DNA of 64,000 nucleotides from Eremothecium cymbalariae DBVPG#7215 (GCF_000235365.1 NC_016455.1:186001-250000); one strand, 5' to 3'. Numbered from the stretch's first letter, positions 40,201 to 50,856 are shown. Notes: generated from the letters alone by a model not told the origin. Numbers and translations are program-made.

Positions 40201-42660
40201 ATTAAAAATATCACTAAAGTAAGTGAATTCTCGCATGCTATATTTGGTGTACATCCTCAATTGATGGACAATTGGAGCACCATTCCTCACCCAAAACCCA
40301 ACGTTAATTTGAGCTATCAATACTAAAGTTGATAGCGCAGATTCTGTCATCCATATTAACTTTTTGCTATCATTAAAAAATGACTGAAGATCAAAATATC
40401 CCTTTAAATCATTTGGTAATGTTTCATACCTTCCGCACTGGCTCCATTGCAGCACAAATTTAAAGAAATATGACATTGGATTGAAAAAGTTCTGAACTTC
40501 TACGCCAACTTGAAAACTTATAACATCAGAACTTACATCACAAACTGTTTCTCTGGTTGTTTGAACTTGAAGTTTTGTATAATCCTCTTCTAATGGATCC
40601 CAATAAGCTTCTGTTGGAGAAACACCTCTACGAAACAGATTTAGTAGTCTAATTTCCAGATTCATCGACCAAGTTAGTAAATGGTGAACCACCTCTCTGC
40701 GAAGCTCTGGATCTTTAATTAGGCACACGTTTCTTACAAAACCATCAACCATGACCAAAATCGAGGAAAATAAAAAATAATATGACGAAAAATCAAAGTT
40801 TTCAAATTCCACATGTTCTTTAGCCTCTCTTCTTAAAGGTAAGATATTGTTAAATGATGAAAAACATTTGATTATAACTGCTGTTAACTCTTCATTTTGG
40901 AAAAGTGCTTCTGGTACCGTGTTTGTAGACATTATCAGATAAACATCCTTAAAGCAAACTACTGATCTCTTGCTTTTAATACTCTCTTCCGGTAATTTTA
41001 AATCATATGCCAATGGGATAGGAGGACAATCGAATAAAGTGGCGGGCGAAAATGACAGTAAGGCAAATGCAAACTGCAAAGCCCTTTGAATAAACCCTGG
41101 AGCCTTCTTGATGACCATATTTGCAATATTTGGGTTTTGAAATATGTATTGAGATAACATATTCATTAAGGAAATCTTGTAATCAGCAGATTCGGATGCA
41201 ACCGTATTATAAAGGACAGCACAGTAAACATCCAAATATTGGGCAGCTAGCCACTTTTTAGAATCATCAATAATAGTAAACATAGAGCAAATTATCTTCA
41301 TCATTCTAAATTTCGATATCTTAGACATTACAGTCGTGCCGCTTGTCACCAAATATTGAAAACGAGAGCCCTCCAAGTGCGGGGACCTTGTTGTGGAATC
41401 TTCGAGATCCATCTTGGATAGTCGCTTATCATATTGATCCATAATTTTTAACAATCTAGGATCATACTTTTCATCTTTCGCAGGTCGGAATTCCCAAGGT
41501 ACACACCATGGAAATGTGCTTCTTTGATTGAATTGCACAGTGAAATTTCCTGATAAACATATTTTAGACCACTGTGAACAAATAGAAGACTCACTGTACT
41601 TCATTCCAGCAATTTTCGAATCCCATGCATCCATCATTCCTACTCGAAGAGCCAACTTCCTGCTAACATCAGGTCTTCTACAACACAATTCATAAATCCA
41701 CCTGATAAGCTCATCTACTATGTACTCTTGGAAAATTTTACTCTTGTTTTTCATATGCACCGTAACATGTTCACTTGCAAATAAATCTTTAATCATTTTA
41801 AGCTTCTGGGTATCTTTAGATTCCAATATAATAACAAATGCATCACCACGAACCAACTTTTCCACCATAATTATGCCATACTCTAAGGGCTTGTGCAACA
41901 CTCTGCTGATTTTTGCAGCCAAGTCCTTTATGTGAATTTTGCAGTCCTTTTCATACAACTGCAATGCATGGTATTCAGATTGTTGCAGCATCATAGGAAC
42001 GGTCAAAAACACATCGTCACTGTTCCACGCTTTCACTTGTGTAACTGTGTCAATAATGTAATCCAATACAGGAGCAAGAACCGAAATAAACTTCTCATCG
42101 TGCGCATAATCTAACATATCCTTCGGTCCGTTATTCAGCGCATTCTTGCATTCGTACCCATTTTTTGGATCACTTAAACCTGACGGATCTCCGCAGTGAC
42201 ATACCTTCCCCTCCGGCCTGCTAACCACCTTCGAAGTATACCGATGACCTACATGCTTACTAGGATCAAAACATGCATCACATATCTCATACAACGGGTT
42301 CGTGGTGCAATTAAAACAATAATACACCGTCTCCGTCGGCTGCGAATGCTTATTACAACTGGTACCTCTGTGATCGTTAACGGCGGCACAGCTCATCTTT
42401 GTGTAATCATCCAAAAACTTCTCCCGCCATCCTGACGGTAGCCGTATAGACTGAAATACCCCATTCGTCCAATTGGGACTTTCATAAACATGCAACAAAC
42501 CCTTCCAATCAACACCATTCGAACCTCCCCCATCATCACTTAGCAGACACTGGAAAAGAACCTTCCAAAGTTGGTATAGCACCGTATCATTCAACTGGTA
42601 ATTCGATAGCTGTGGCAGATGTGCTAGGTACTCTCTAATATTGTTGATGCTGCCTGCCAT
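37216..42660 (-). CDS. UBR2: RING E3 ubiquitin ligase Ubr2
   Basis: Ubr2 is an N-recognin relative that does not act on N-degrons but, with Mub1 and Rad6, targets the proteasome transcription factor Rpn4. The 1814-residue product is intact. It has a UBR zinc box (about 91-160, from CAAVNDHRGTSCNKH to CHCGDPSG) in which residues around the pocket differ from Ubr1. A long helical body follows, then a basic coiled segment (DRKKLAKKKRDRLLRKLAKQ, before residue 1180) and a RING-type domain (about 1200-1310, CVFCKMP through CGHGSHFSC to FCPLC). The C-terminal UBLC-like region has CLFCGSRVFIQ. It lies on the same strand as IZH3, the UBR2 neighbour in S. cerevisiae, and head to head with UBR1. Confidence 0.92.
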   Translation of the reverse strand: MAGSINNIREYLAHLPQLSNYQLNDTVLYQLWKVLFQCLLSDDGGGSNGVDWKGLLHVYESPNWTNGVFQSIRLPSGWREKFLDDYTKMSCAAVNDHRGTSCNKHSQPTETVYYCFNCTTNPLYEICDACFDPSKHVGHRYTSKVVSRPEGKVCHCGDPSGLSDPKNGYECKNALNNGPKDMLDYAHDEKFISVLAPVLDYIIDTVTQVKAWNSDDVFLTVPMMLQQSEYHALQLYEKDCKIHIKDLAAKISRVLHKPLEYGIIMVEKLVRGDAFVIILESKDTQKLKMIKDLFASEHVTVHMKNKSKIFQEYIVDELIRWIYELCCRRPDVSRKLALRVGMMDAWDSKIAGMKYSESSICSQWSKICLSGNFTVQFNQRSTFPWCVPWEFRPAKDEKYDPRLLKIMDQYDKRLSKMDLEDSTTRSPHLEGSRFQYLVTSGTTVMSKISKFRMMKIICSMFTIIDDSKKWLAAQYLDVYCAVLYNTVASESADYKISLMNMLSQYIFQNPNIANMVIKKAPGFIQRALQFAFALLSFSPATLFDCPPIPLAYDLKLPEESIKSKRSVVCFKDVYLIMSTNTVPEALFQNEELTAVIIKCFSSFNNILPLRREAKEHVEFENFDFSSYYFLFSSILVMVDGFVRNVCLIKDPELRREVVHHLLTWSMNLEIRLLNLFRRGVSPTEAYWDPLEEDYTKLQVQTTRETVCDVSSDVISFQVGVEVQNFFNPMSYFFKFVLQWSQCGRYETLPNDLKGYFDLQSFFNDSKKLIWMTESALSTLVLIAQINVGFWVRNGAPIVHQLRMYTKYSMREFTYFSDIFNVQLAMSLANPNDFLVAFISRWNLKNWSAGLPMDDYPDKDITSGMADQCLLLLIQLLSEVRSLTMSSSVEGFEKTMRSEIIHALCFHNCSHSNLMNVIPEHVTKHPAFDLYLENLADYTPPSGLTDHGVYTLKEEYITEVDPYFVGFTATKRYEAEKLMRTRMEKNERIPYVSTFIPAKDVLTELKSTPFCNLYRITSTDLFGIFLKSSLEHIQKFKYESMLSKVAHIVHLCLVNNLAGFVKVFWREYSYEEAELSYYHSIGSLLFSFLLKEEFASDHGKIREIFSMLQRDAPHVNIEGYLKEQTPSYNSDLLKTHTRSLKRGDDEYDRKKLAKKKRDRLLRKLAKQQRQFMENNNVTPEDIDSRETTVDSGFGSLGWDYPDDTCVFCKMPRVQNDTFVYFTHFEQNIVDKYSCFSDLHRLQTVQSNENIQKVHASQGDTNVCHVVKACGHGSHFSCMERHMKASRNAHNHMTKNVPNGLGFALLFCPLCNSLVNSFIPRLCDINPRLQEDVFIGNHQHRYTMSSEELDSLCLKSLIIFCSLTVQSKFSRLPDIYTLFCSIIANTVSNTELIVRAGDPSVSITKRFTNQQLLTLRLLTELKIYILERKLFSHQGGKGSEFPSPPVHEYNDWMTFNAEYLHNNLLLDACRYLNPLARKGTSFGSFIYSTIKRKLHQLFIALATTLVEDSGCIVEDEQYDMDWESDNSSSEPLGAGYILKIVQSYIVALSVAISINHAQLDRLLRWKSVLHQVVYQSILIFLNRVLILIYAEYPIIKKELPMTDNNLDPLLTYFGVPSLDQILVDFTDNDLPYTKNSILECSLGPNVQVYAQKVYSLRIESPYGSPLVPLPKRLSELLSSEEEQVQYRINRHEVAICLFCGSRVFIQNASMLHNFMIGECTNHYFNECTQMAVYGCFLLVRSNTVYLAYGDRGTFFKAPYINKHGEVDEDYKYGTPVFLDDKLYSHLRNDIVLGGKIPHLVHRLTENMSDVGGWESM

Positions 42661-42826
42661 ACCTGTGCTAGCCCTTTTTTACCGCGAACGTTTAACCCTG
42701 CTCTTGTATTTTTACTCTCTGTGCAAGATGCTGTGATATTTTGTGCGACTCGCTTTGTGTGTTCTTTCTCTCGCCTATTTAGAATGGCCCTTTAGCTAAG
42801 AAGATCACCAACTATTAAGGAGGTGA

Positions 42827-42835
42827 TTCGCCACC
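42827..42835 (-). promoter_or_regulatory. Variant PACE (Rpn4-type) site upstream of UBR2
   Basis: The minus strand reads GGTGGCGAA, one base from the Rpn4 consensus GGTGGCAAA, with the GGTGGC core intact. It lies about 170 bp upstream of the UBR2 ATG. Binding by Rpn4 is inference. Confidence 0.4.
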
Positions 42836-43108
42836 GAGGTTATACCGAGAGAGACGACACCAAAACACACACACTTTGCTAAGAAAGGTAGCCGATACTC
42901 GTGCATGCGCAAAGGCAAACCGTATCGAAATACACTATATAAACTTCCTTTTAACGCACACCATTTGATCCCAAACCAGTACGTTATACAGATCTGTAAA
43001 CTATCCGTATTACCATGATTGTCTTGAGTTACACGGGGTTTCAAGCTGGCAGTTGAGAAAACAAAGATGGCAGGGCGAAGGGGGAGGGGATGGCTTATGT
43101 AATTCAAT

Positions 43109-43147
43109 CACGTGATAGCGCCAGGCGTCACGTGATTGGGCGGGTAA
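43109..43147. promoter_or_regulatory. Paired CACGTG boxes and adjacent Reb1 site
   Basis: CACGTG occurs at 43109-43114 and 43129-43134 (20 bp apart, both as TCACGTGA), followed by CGGGTAA at 43141-43147, a Reb1 consensus. Reb1 and Cbf1 are general regulatory factors that clear nucleosomes; the group sits midway between the divergent UBR2 and UBR1 starts. Confidence 0.6.
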
Positions 43148-43614
43148 CCGCAGGGAACCGCAGTTCTCGTTTTACATCTTTCTGACATATGATTTGGGTT
43201 GACCCCTGCCTTTCCCTGTTTTCCTATTCCTATAAACAAAAATTGCGTACTGTACGTTAGTTTTATTCACAATACATCTCTCGTCCTCTTCCGTGTGGTA
43301 CACAAGACTCATAAGAAGGGTGCTTAGTCAGAGAATTAAAATCCAGAATAGGGATATCTTTTAAAGCACTCGGGCAGGATTTTTTTGTTATAGTTTGGGG
43401 AGACACTAGTAAAAATATAGATTAAAAGTTACATAAAGTATAAGAGGGCTTGTGAAAGGATTTGGTTAAGGACAGGAAAAAAGACGATAGAGAGGGATAG
43501 GAAGCGAGAGCTATAAAGCAAGAGATAATTAATTTTTTGTTTTTGGTCAGGATATTGCGTGCTGACGAATACTATAGTTGATTGGTTTGATTAAGTACGA
43601 GGATAAATACGAGG

Positions 43615-46600
43615 ATGATTAAAGAGTGTGCAAAGGAGGTTCAGATGCACGTGAGGCACACTTTGGAGTCACTTCATGACAAGGTGTATTTCAAGTCTCC
43701 GAGAGGACCTCATGAACGAGCGGAAATGGATGAGGTGTTGCGATCGTTTATTTTCCGTTATCTCTATTACATGATTTCTGATAACGGGAAGCTGTTGCCA
43801 CAGTTGTTTACAGCAGCTCAGAAGGATAAGTTTCCTGCTACTGTTGAGGATGCCATCAATGTTGATCTGTCTTCGCTGGTTGCGTTGTCGAGATCTGATT
43901 CGTTTTATTCGATTGATGAGACGGCCAGTGCAAAGAATTATAGGCATACTGGGAGGAACTGTGGACGTGCTTTTCAGCCTGGGGAGCCTTTATACCGTTG
44001 TCGGGAATGTGCTTACGATGATACGTGTGTGCTTTGTATTAGTTGTTTTAATCCGAACGATCACATAAACCACCATGTGTCGACGCATATTTGTAGTGAG
44101 TTCAACGATGGCATTTGTGACTGTGGTGATGTTGAAGCTTGGAATGTTCCGCTTTGTTGCAAGGCAGACGAGGAGGCAGAGAATGATATGGACGATGGAG
44201 TTGACATGTTTAAGAATGAACGCATGGTGCAGATAATCGGCGCAGTATTGACAGAGGTGTTCAATCATTTCATTGAAGTTTTCAATCAAAATCTTGAACC
44301 TTTACCTACTATCCAAAAAGACTTAACGGTGAAATTAAGGGAAATGATACAAGATGGGAAAATAAAAGAAAAAGCAGAGTTACTACACGCTCTTGCATAC
44401 AGGAACAGTTATATGGAGTCAAAACGGGAGGTTTCCTCCGAAAACTCCTCTTTGGAAGCGGCAGATCAGGATACAGGTCCGGCATTGAACGATTATGTCG
44501 TGTTGATATACAATGACGAGTATCACAATTATTCTCAGGCTACTTCTGCATTAAGGCAGGGAGGACCAGACAACAAGCACACGGATTTACTTGCCGCCCG
44601 CATCGATGGGGAGGGACGCGCAATGTTGAAGTGTTCGCATGATTTATCTTCTGTGATTGGAGGGTTCTTCTCAGTGCAAACTAATGGCCTTAGTGCCACT
44701 TTAACTTCTTGGTCAGAATACATTCATCAGGAAGCTTGTAAATATTTGATTTACTGGGTCAAGAGTTGTTTGTCCATTCCAAATGAATCTTTTCAGGAGG
44801 TCTTTAGAGAAGTTATGGGAACGGTTCTCTGTTCGGAATATGATTGTGCTTCAGACACTATCGATATGACCGAGGTGGTGGATAAGTATTTCTTATCTGA
44901 GAAAAATCTCACTGGTCTTCATACATATGCAGATATGTCAGTGTTAGGCAAGGGAAATGTAATCCCGTTAGGTCATCATAAGGTACTACCGCCCGATAGT
45001 CTTGACAGTATATCCATACATCTCAATCGTTATGAAGAACCGGAGTCAAGATATTATCTGAACAGTAGGTTGCAGCTCATATTATATTTTGATAACAGAT
45101 ACTGGAAAAAACTAAGGGGAGAAGTTCATCGTACTATTATTCCTACTTTGGCTTCCTCTCTGAAATATAAACCGATGTTTAGTGAGCAAGTGGTACAAAT
45201 TTTCAACCATATGACTCGCTCGGTAGCGTTCATGGATAGAGAACCTCAATTGACTGCTTTGACAGACTGTGTTGTACAGCTGTTTACATGTCCTACGACT
45301 GTGAAAAATATATTTGAAAATAAGAAGTTCCCGGATATCATGTGGTCTGTTATTGACATATTCACAGAGTTTTCAAAAGTTGAAGGCGGGGTATTTGTTT
45401 GGCAACGTGTTCAAAGGAGCAATCCAAGCAAGTCTTATAGTTATTTGTTTAAACATGGGTTATATGCGATTGAAACATTGTTAAGCAAGGTTGAAGACCC
45501 AAATCTAATATTAAGACCCGCAGAGTTTATTTCTATCGTTACCCTATGCAAGTTATTCAACGGTGCCTGGAAGATTAAACGTAAGGAGGGAGAACATGTT
45601 TTACGGGAGGACCAGCACTTCATACTTTATTTGGAATACACAACCTCCATATACAGCATAATTCAAGCAATCGATAAAGTTTTGGAATCAGCAAGAAGTT
45701 CCATTTCTGAAGATGCATTATTAGGTGCTATCAGATTGTTGAATACGTTTTTAGGTTATAGAACGTTACCATACAAACTAGTTTTAGAAGCTCATGATGT
45801 CATTGATTTTAAAGTCAGTAAAGAGCGCGTTGCGTTTATGAATCCTGTCCATACCTTATTTTCTTACTTGATAGAAAAAGTTCCTTTGAAAAAGGCATTT
45901 GAATCAATCTCCTCAACTAAGGATTTTTTGACAATTGCTGATTTCCCATTAAGAGCAGTTGTATTATGTTCGCAGATTGATGTCGGTTTCTGGGTTCGGA
46001 ACGGTATGTCTGTATTACATCAATCTTCATATTACAGAACAAACCCAGAGATTAATTCTTACAGCAGAGACATCCATTTGTACCAACTCGCATTCCTAAG
46101 GGAGAATGATGATCTACCTAGAGTTATTTACAATTTGTTGGACAGATGGGAACTATTAGATTGGTTTACTGGAAAAGAGCAATATGATGCTGTGTATGAG
46201 GAACGAACTACGCACATATTACAACAGTTCATTGCATTTGTTTATCAAATATTGAGTGAAAGACATTTTTTTAAAATTTATTCATCCCAGTCTGAAAAAG
46301 AAGCTTGCAATATTAAAAATGTCATCATTTACAATTTATTGATGAAACCACTTTCATATTCCGATTTGTTAAAAGCTGTGCCAGACTATTTGTCTGAAAG
46401 AAATCAGTTATTTGACAGAAGTTTAGCAGAAGTTTCTGAATATGTGGAACCGAAAGGTTTGGAAGACAGTGGTGTTTTCAAACTCAAGAAAGAAATGTAT
46501 AAGAAAATTGATCCTCTAAGCTTGTTGAATATGAAAAATGACTTTGAACACAGTGCAACAATTGTTAAATCTAAATTGAATGAATGTGGTGGTAACCCTT

Positions 46601-49358
46601 CGAAGGTCGTCTTGCACCCGCAGCTAATTCATCCAAAACATATGGATGAGTTGGCTGTACATTTAGGAGACTTTACTAGAACCCGTGTGTTTACTAAGTT
46701 GATTTACAAATTGCTACAAAACTGCATAGATCGGGATGATGGCGCATACCTGTATGAATTGTTATACCTAATCCATGCTATATTCAAAGATGATGAAATG
46801 CTACGAGGTGAAAACTCTATTCCAGATGCATATATTTCGAAACCAATTTGCAATTTGTTAATGACGATTGAATCTAATCCTAAAGTATTCTCTGAGAACG
46901 CTGTAAATAAGGCGGACTACTTGCTTGAAAACATGATAAGAAAAAGACCTAATGATATATTTGAGTCATTAATTGCATATTTTGGTCAAGAATTTGTAGA
47001 TCACTATAAAAAAAGGAAGATGAACCAAGGTGTAAACTTCGAGGAAACTGAGAAAGATCGCAAGAAAAGACTGGCGAAACTACGCCAACGAAAGATAATG
47101 GCAAAGTTTTCAAAACAACAGGATAAGTTTGTCAAGGAAAACGAGGGCTTGATAAGTAATGGCGATGATACGGAAATAATTGATGACTCAAAAACTGATG
47201 AGTTGGTATGTTCATTGTGCCAGGATGAGGATTCTAATGATGCTTTTGTGATACCAGCATATCACGAAAGTTCACCTGTATTTTTGTATGGTGATTACAC
47301 TCCAGGAAATTTTAGTAAAGACTGGGATAGTTTCAATAATAACGATGAATCACCGACAATATACAGTGATCTGAAGTTGTATTCTTTTCAAGAAGCTCGC
47401 CATGGAGGTACTAAAACTTTTGTTTCGTGCAATCATATTATACATTATGAGTGTTTTCGTCGTTATGTTCAAAAAAAAGGTTCTTGGATTATCTTTTTAT
47501 TTGTCCGTTATGTCAGACTTTTTCCAATTGTGTATTACCTATTCCTCGCTCTCCTAAACAGCATGGGAAAACTTCCATTTCTGTTGATCAACTTTTATTG
47601 CAACCTTCAGATGTCAATTTTCTTGATTTGCTTATTGATGAAGGCATACCAGATCCTGTTAGTAGTGTGAACATGTTGAAAGAGATATGTAAAAAGAGTA
47701 CGAGTTATGATCGTTCGTATTCAAATGTATCTCAAGAGTTTGTGGCATGCATCTTAACTTGTCACTGGGCTAACACTATCTGTATGATTGAAGTAGCTTC
47801 AAGGATTGATAAGAATCCGCATGCTACCTTACTACAAGGTAAGGAGCAAAAGTTTAAGACTCTAAAAAGTGTTTTAAACACTATTAGCTGGTTCTACAAA
47901 TGTATGGGCCCTCCGAGACAAAAATTTGCTCCCTATGTATTTCATGGTGATGATGATGGTCCAGCGAATCAGATATTTCAGTACATTGCACACAAATCTT
48001 TGTTTTCAGGAACACCTATTTCAGAAACTATCTCTCATGCTTTATCAATCTGGATGAAAACTTTAGTAACCCAATTTATGAGCCATTCCTTCGAGCAAGG
48101 TTTCGAAAATGTCTATTCTGATACCGTAGTCCATGGCCCATTGTTTGCAGCACCAGTGGAATTGAAGCCTGTTTGGAAAAATTTGTTGAGGGCAGATTAT
48201 ATGGAGAACCCTGAATTGCTTGAAAAGATGTTCCATGTTACATATACCATGCTTGTCAAAACTTTATTACCAACTTTGAGAAGATGCTTGATAATGTTGA
48301 AAGTTTTCTCAGGACTTCTGTCTGGTGATGAATTACATGTAGAGGGTATTAACCTAACGAATGGTTTGGATACAACTGATTTGCCAGTCTATTTTAACAC
48401 CTTGATTAAGCTTCTAACAAAGAATTCTTTTGCTAATTTGTTCCATAGAATTGAAGGCGAACCCATGGATCACCATTATTTAAGGAACATTTCCATGGAA
48501 TATGCTGGCACCGTCAAATTAGTCAACTTGGCTAAATACTTGAATACTTATGTTACAAACACGAAAGAACTCAAGTTGCGCGATGAATCTTCTGTAGCTC
48601 AAATGAAGAATGTTAAAAACCGTTTGGATTTCAAGATATGTTTAACTTGCGGTGTTAGGGTATATTCCAGAGGTGATGGTACTGAAATGGTCAAGCACAT
48701 GGCCAAAAACTGCTTTAAGCCATATGGTCTATTCTTGATACCACATGATAGCGAGGTTAGGTTAGTTTTACAACACCCCCATTCTCATATTTCTATCCCG
48801 GCTCCCTATTTGAACTCTCATGGTGAATCAGGAAAGAATGCTATACAACGTGGTGATTTGACAACCTTAAGTTTACAACGTTATGAACATTTGAACCAGT
48901 TATGGTTAAACAATGAAATACCTGGGTATATCAGCAGGATGATGGGTGATGAATTTAGGGTTTCGATTATCTCTAGTGGAGTAGTGTTCAACTTCGATAG
49001 GAACGTGTTAAGACGGCAAATGCGAGGAACCCTAGCCAATGACGAGAGCAGTGACGAAGAAGATTTGGTGGATGAAGAGGATATAAGTCCCGACGAAGAA
49101 ACTAACTTCAGGTGGGAAGTCACGCCGGAGGAGTTCTTCAGAGATGGAATACTCCGGTTAGGTGTTGGCCCTGGACAAGGTGGTGACATTCGTGACTTTT
49201 TCCAGTTCATCACTAATCTAAGAACGGATGAACAAAACCAAACCATTCAAACATTTCAATTAGCAGACACAGCTTTACAGAGGCCTAGACGTCCTACCGA
49301 AGAGGATGAAGAAGATGCTGATAATGACACTACCGAACAAAACCCTGATCCAAGATGA
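43615..49358 (+). CDS. UBR1: N-recognin RING E3 ubiquitin ligase Ubr1, interrupted by one frameshift
   Basis: Ubr1 with Rad6 ubiquitinates proteins bearing N-degrons. The UBR box (about 110-182, HTGRNCGRAFQPGEPLYRC through GICDCGDVEAWN) closely follows the Ubr1 pattern. The type-2 N-domain (about 291-375) contains VVLIYNDEYHNYSQAT. A basic segment (about 1140-1180) and the RING domain (about 1197-1300) follow. Inside the RING, after HYECFRRYVQ, the reading frame breaks at an A8 run (47471-47478); the frame one base back continues RFLDYLFICPLCQTFSN and goes on to the C-terminal CLTCGVRVYSRGDG region. One additional A would give about 1914 residues, near the known size. QCR9 downstream confirms UBR1 by synteny. 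Confidence 0.94.
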
Positions 49359-49747
49359 TCATGATAATGATAATGATATGTGATACCTAGCCAGGAACGA
49401 TCGTTGGACTTTGACCGAATTTTACCCTTGTCTTCCATCTGTTCATAGCTTTAGATATATAAAAACCTAAGATATATTAGTTCTATTGCTAGTCTATGAT
49501 TATTGAAAGTATAAATGCAGAGAAGAATAATGTATGTCATCAATTATATATTATAGGTTGTCTTATGGCAATTGTGATTATATAATATGTTCGTTTTCAC
49601 GAACCAATTAAAACGCCGGATTATTTGAATCGAAATTTTCCAGGCTAGCCGAACTCTGTTTTTAGAGAATAACATACATATTCAACGCACCAGCCAATAC
49701 AATCGCATACATCGGTTGCTTGGAATCAATACAGGAATCATCACAAA
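49359..49747. other. UBR1 3' region and QCR9 promoter
   Basis: 389 bp between same-strand genes. It carries a CCAAT box (listed separately) and no further gene. Confidence 0.5.
49603..49608 (+). promoter_or_regulatory. CCAAT box (HAP-type) upstream of QCR9
   Basis: ACCAAT, within ACCAATTA, lies about 140 bp before the QCR9 ATG. This matches the Hap2/3/4/5 consensus (ACCAATNA) that drives respiratory genes. Confidence 0.55.
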
Positions 49748-50088
49748 ATGGTACGTATGCTATTTGTAAATGGGTACAGGCATATATACGTGGATTATTA
49801 AACATTTTATGATATTTTAACTATTTTTTTTGTGTGCCTATATGCTAGATTTATTAAAATGGATTACTAACATGTATTCTTTTGCAGGCCTTCAAGCTAT
49901 ACAACATTTTGTTCAAGAGAAATTCAGTTTTTGTTGGTACTATCTTTGCCTCCGCTTTCGTTTTCCAGGCTGTTTTTGATAACGCTGTTACATCGTGGTA
50001 TGAGTCCCACAACAAAGGTAAATTGTGGAAGGATGTGAAGCTAAAATTGATGGACTCTGCAGATGACGATGACGAAGACGATGAATGA
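49748..50088 (+). CDS. QCR9: Cytochrome bc1 complex subunit 9, spliced
   Basis: Qcr9 is a small inner-membrane subunit of respiratory complex III. The gene is split: exon 1 is only the ATG (49748-49750). The intron runs 49751-49887 (137 nt), with donor GTACGT, branch point TACTAAC (49865-49871) and acceptor CAG. Exon 2 (49888-50088) begins GCC TTC AAG. The joined product has 67 residues, starting MAFKLYNILFKRNSVF, with one membrane segment (VGTIFASAFVFQAVF) and the ending typical of the family (WYESHNKGKLWKDVK plus an acidic tail). S. cerevisiae QCR9 also has an intron near its start. It follows UBR1 as YGR183C does. Confidence 0.95.
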
Positions 50089-50544
50089 TTAGGCGCAAGT
50101 TGTACTATAAATTATAGTACTTCGTTCAGTGTGCGAAGTTTAACTGCTTCTTATATTCCGCTTTATTTTCTGTTTTAAAGCATTTTTCGATTTGTTAAAT
50201 TCCCTCCTTTATGGGGCTTTAAAAGGCGGGGACGACTCAGTTTACAATATGAAACTTACAGCAGCAAGAGCCACCTAGCTGTGGGGAATTCACCTATAAA
50301 ATACTATTTATAATGACCATATTTAAGAGATATATGCATGTACGCGCGTATATTTTACCCGTTTGTATATATGTGATGTAAAATATCCTAAAATGCATCC
50401 TAAGATAATTCGAGTTTTCATATCATATTGATGAGCTTGCCGCACACCAGTTGAATTTTATAACTGTATATACATGATATATTTGTGCATTAAGTATATA
50501 CGTATGTAAATATATACAACATGCATTTATGAATTAAATGGTGA
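50089..50544. other. Convergent QCR9/TIM13 intergenic region
   Basis: 456 bp, TA-rich, with many TATATA words (terminator-like). One TTACCCG, a Reb1 core, is at 50355-50361; Reb1 can act as a transcription roadblock between convergent genes. No gene is visible. Confidence 0.5.
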
Positions 50545-50856
50545 CTAAATGTCACCGTCTGCAGACGCCTGCTGGATCCTAGCGATATAGGCCTGGGAGA
50601 TGGTATTCCAACTTCTCATATATTTCGCAAGGCACTGGTCAACACATCCATCTTGCCCTATACTGTAAGGGGCTGATAAACATTTTTCAAAACAGTTTTC
50701 AGTTACCTTGTTAACCAATTCAGTAGCATTTGCAACAGCTAGTTCTTGAGAGATTTGATTCTTCAACTGGGTCTTGACATTTGAGTTATCGTTTGGGATA
50801 AGCGTTTCTTGTTGCTGAGATGGAGAACCACCACCAAATATAGAAGACAATCCCAT
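50545..50856 (-). CDS. TIM13: Small Tim chaperone Tim13
   Basis: Tim13 forms a hexamer with Tim8 in the mitochondrial intermembrane space and carries hydrophobic precursors to the TIM22/TIM23 or SAM machinery. The 103-residue product has the twin CX3C motif: C55, C59, C71 and C75, with 11 residues between the pairs. A glycine/serine/glutamine-rich N-terminus ([13 protein letters not shown]) precedes it. There is no cleavable presequence, as expected for Mia40 substrates. It lies near QCR9 on the opposite strand, as YGR181W does. Confidence 0.95.
   Translation of the reverse strand: MGLSSIFGGGSPSQQQETLIPNDNSNVKTQLKNQISQELAVANATELVNKVTENCFEKCLSAPYSIGQDGCVDQCLAKYMRSWNTISQAYIARIQQASADGDI

Larger units (their letters stand above)
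42661..43614. other. Shared divergent promoter region of UBR2 and UBR1
   Basis: About 950 bp with no gene visible. Motifs listed separately are a variant Rpn4/PACE site near UBR2 and a CACGTG pair plus Reb1 site in the middle. The UBR1-proximal 300 bp is purine-rich and may be its 5' leader. Confidence 0.6.

Noticed and set aside
47451..49358. A separate RING/UBLC gene starting at the ATG at 47451
   Set aside because: It overlaps the UBR1 frame within the RING domain and begins mid-domain; it is the UBR1 C-terminus after the frameshift.
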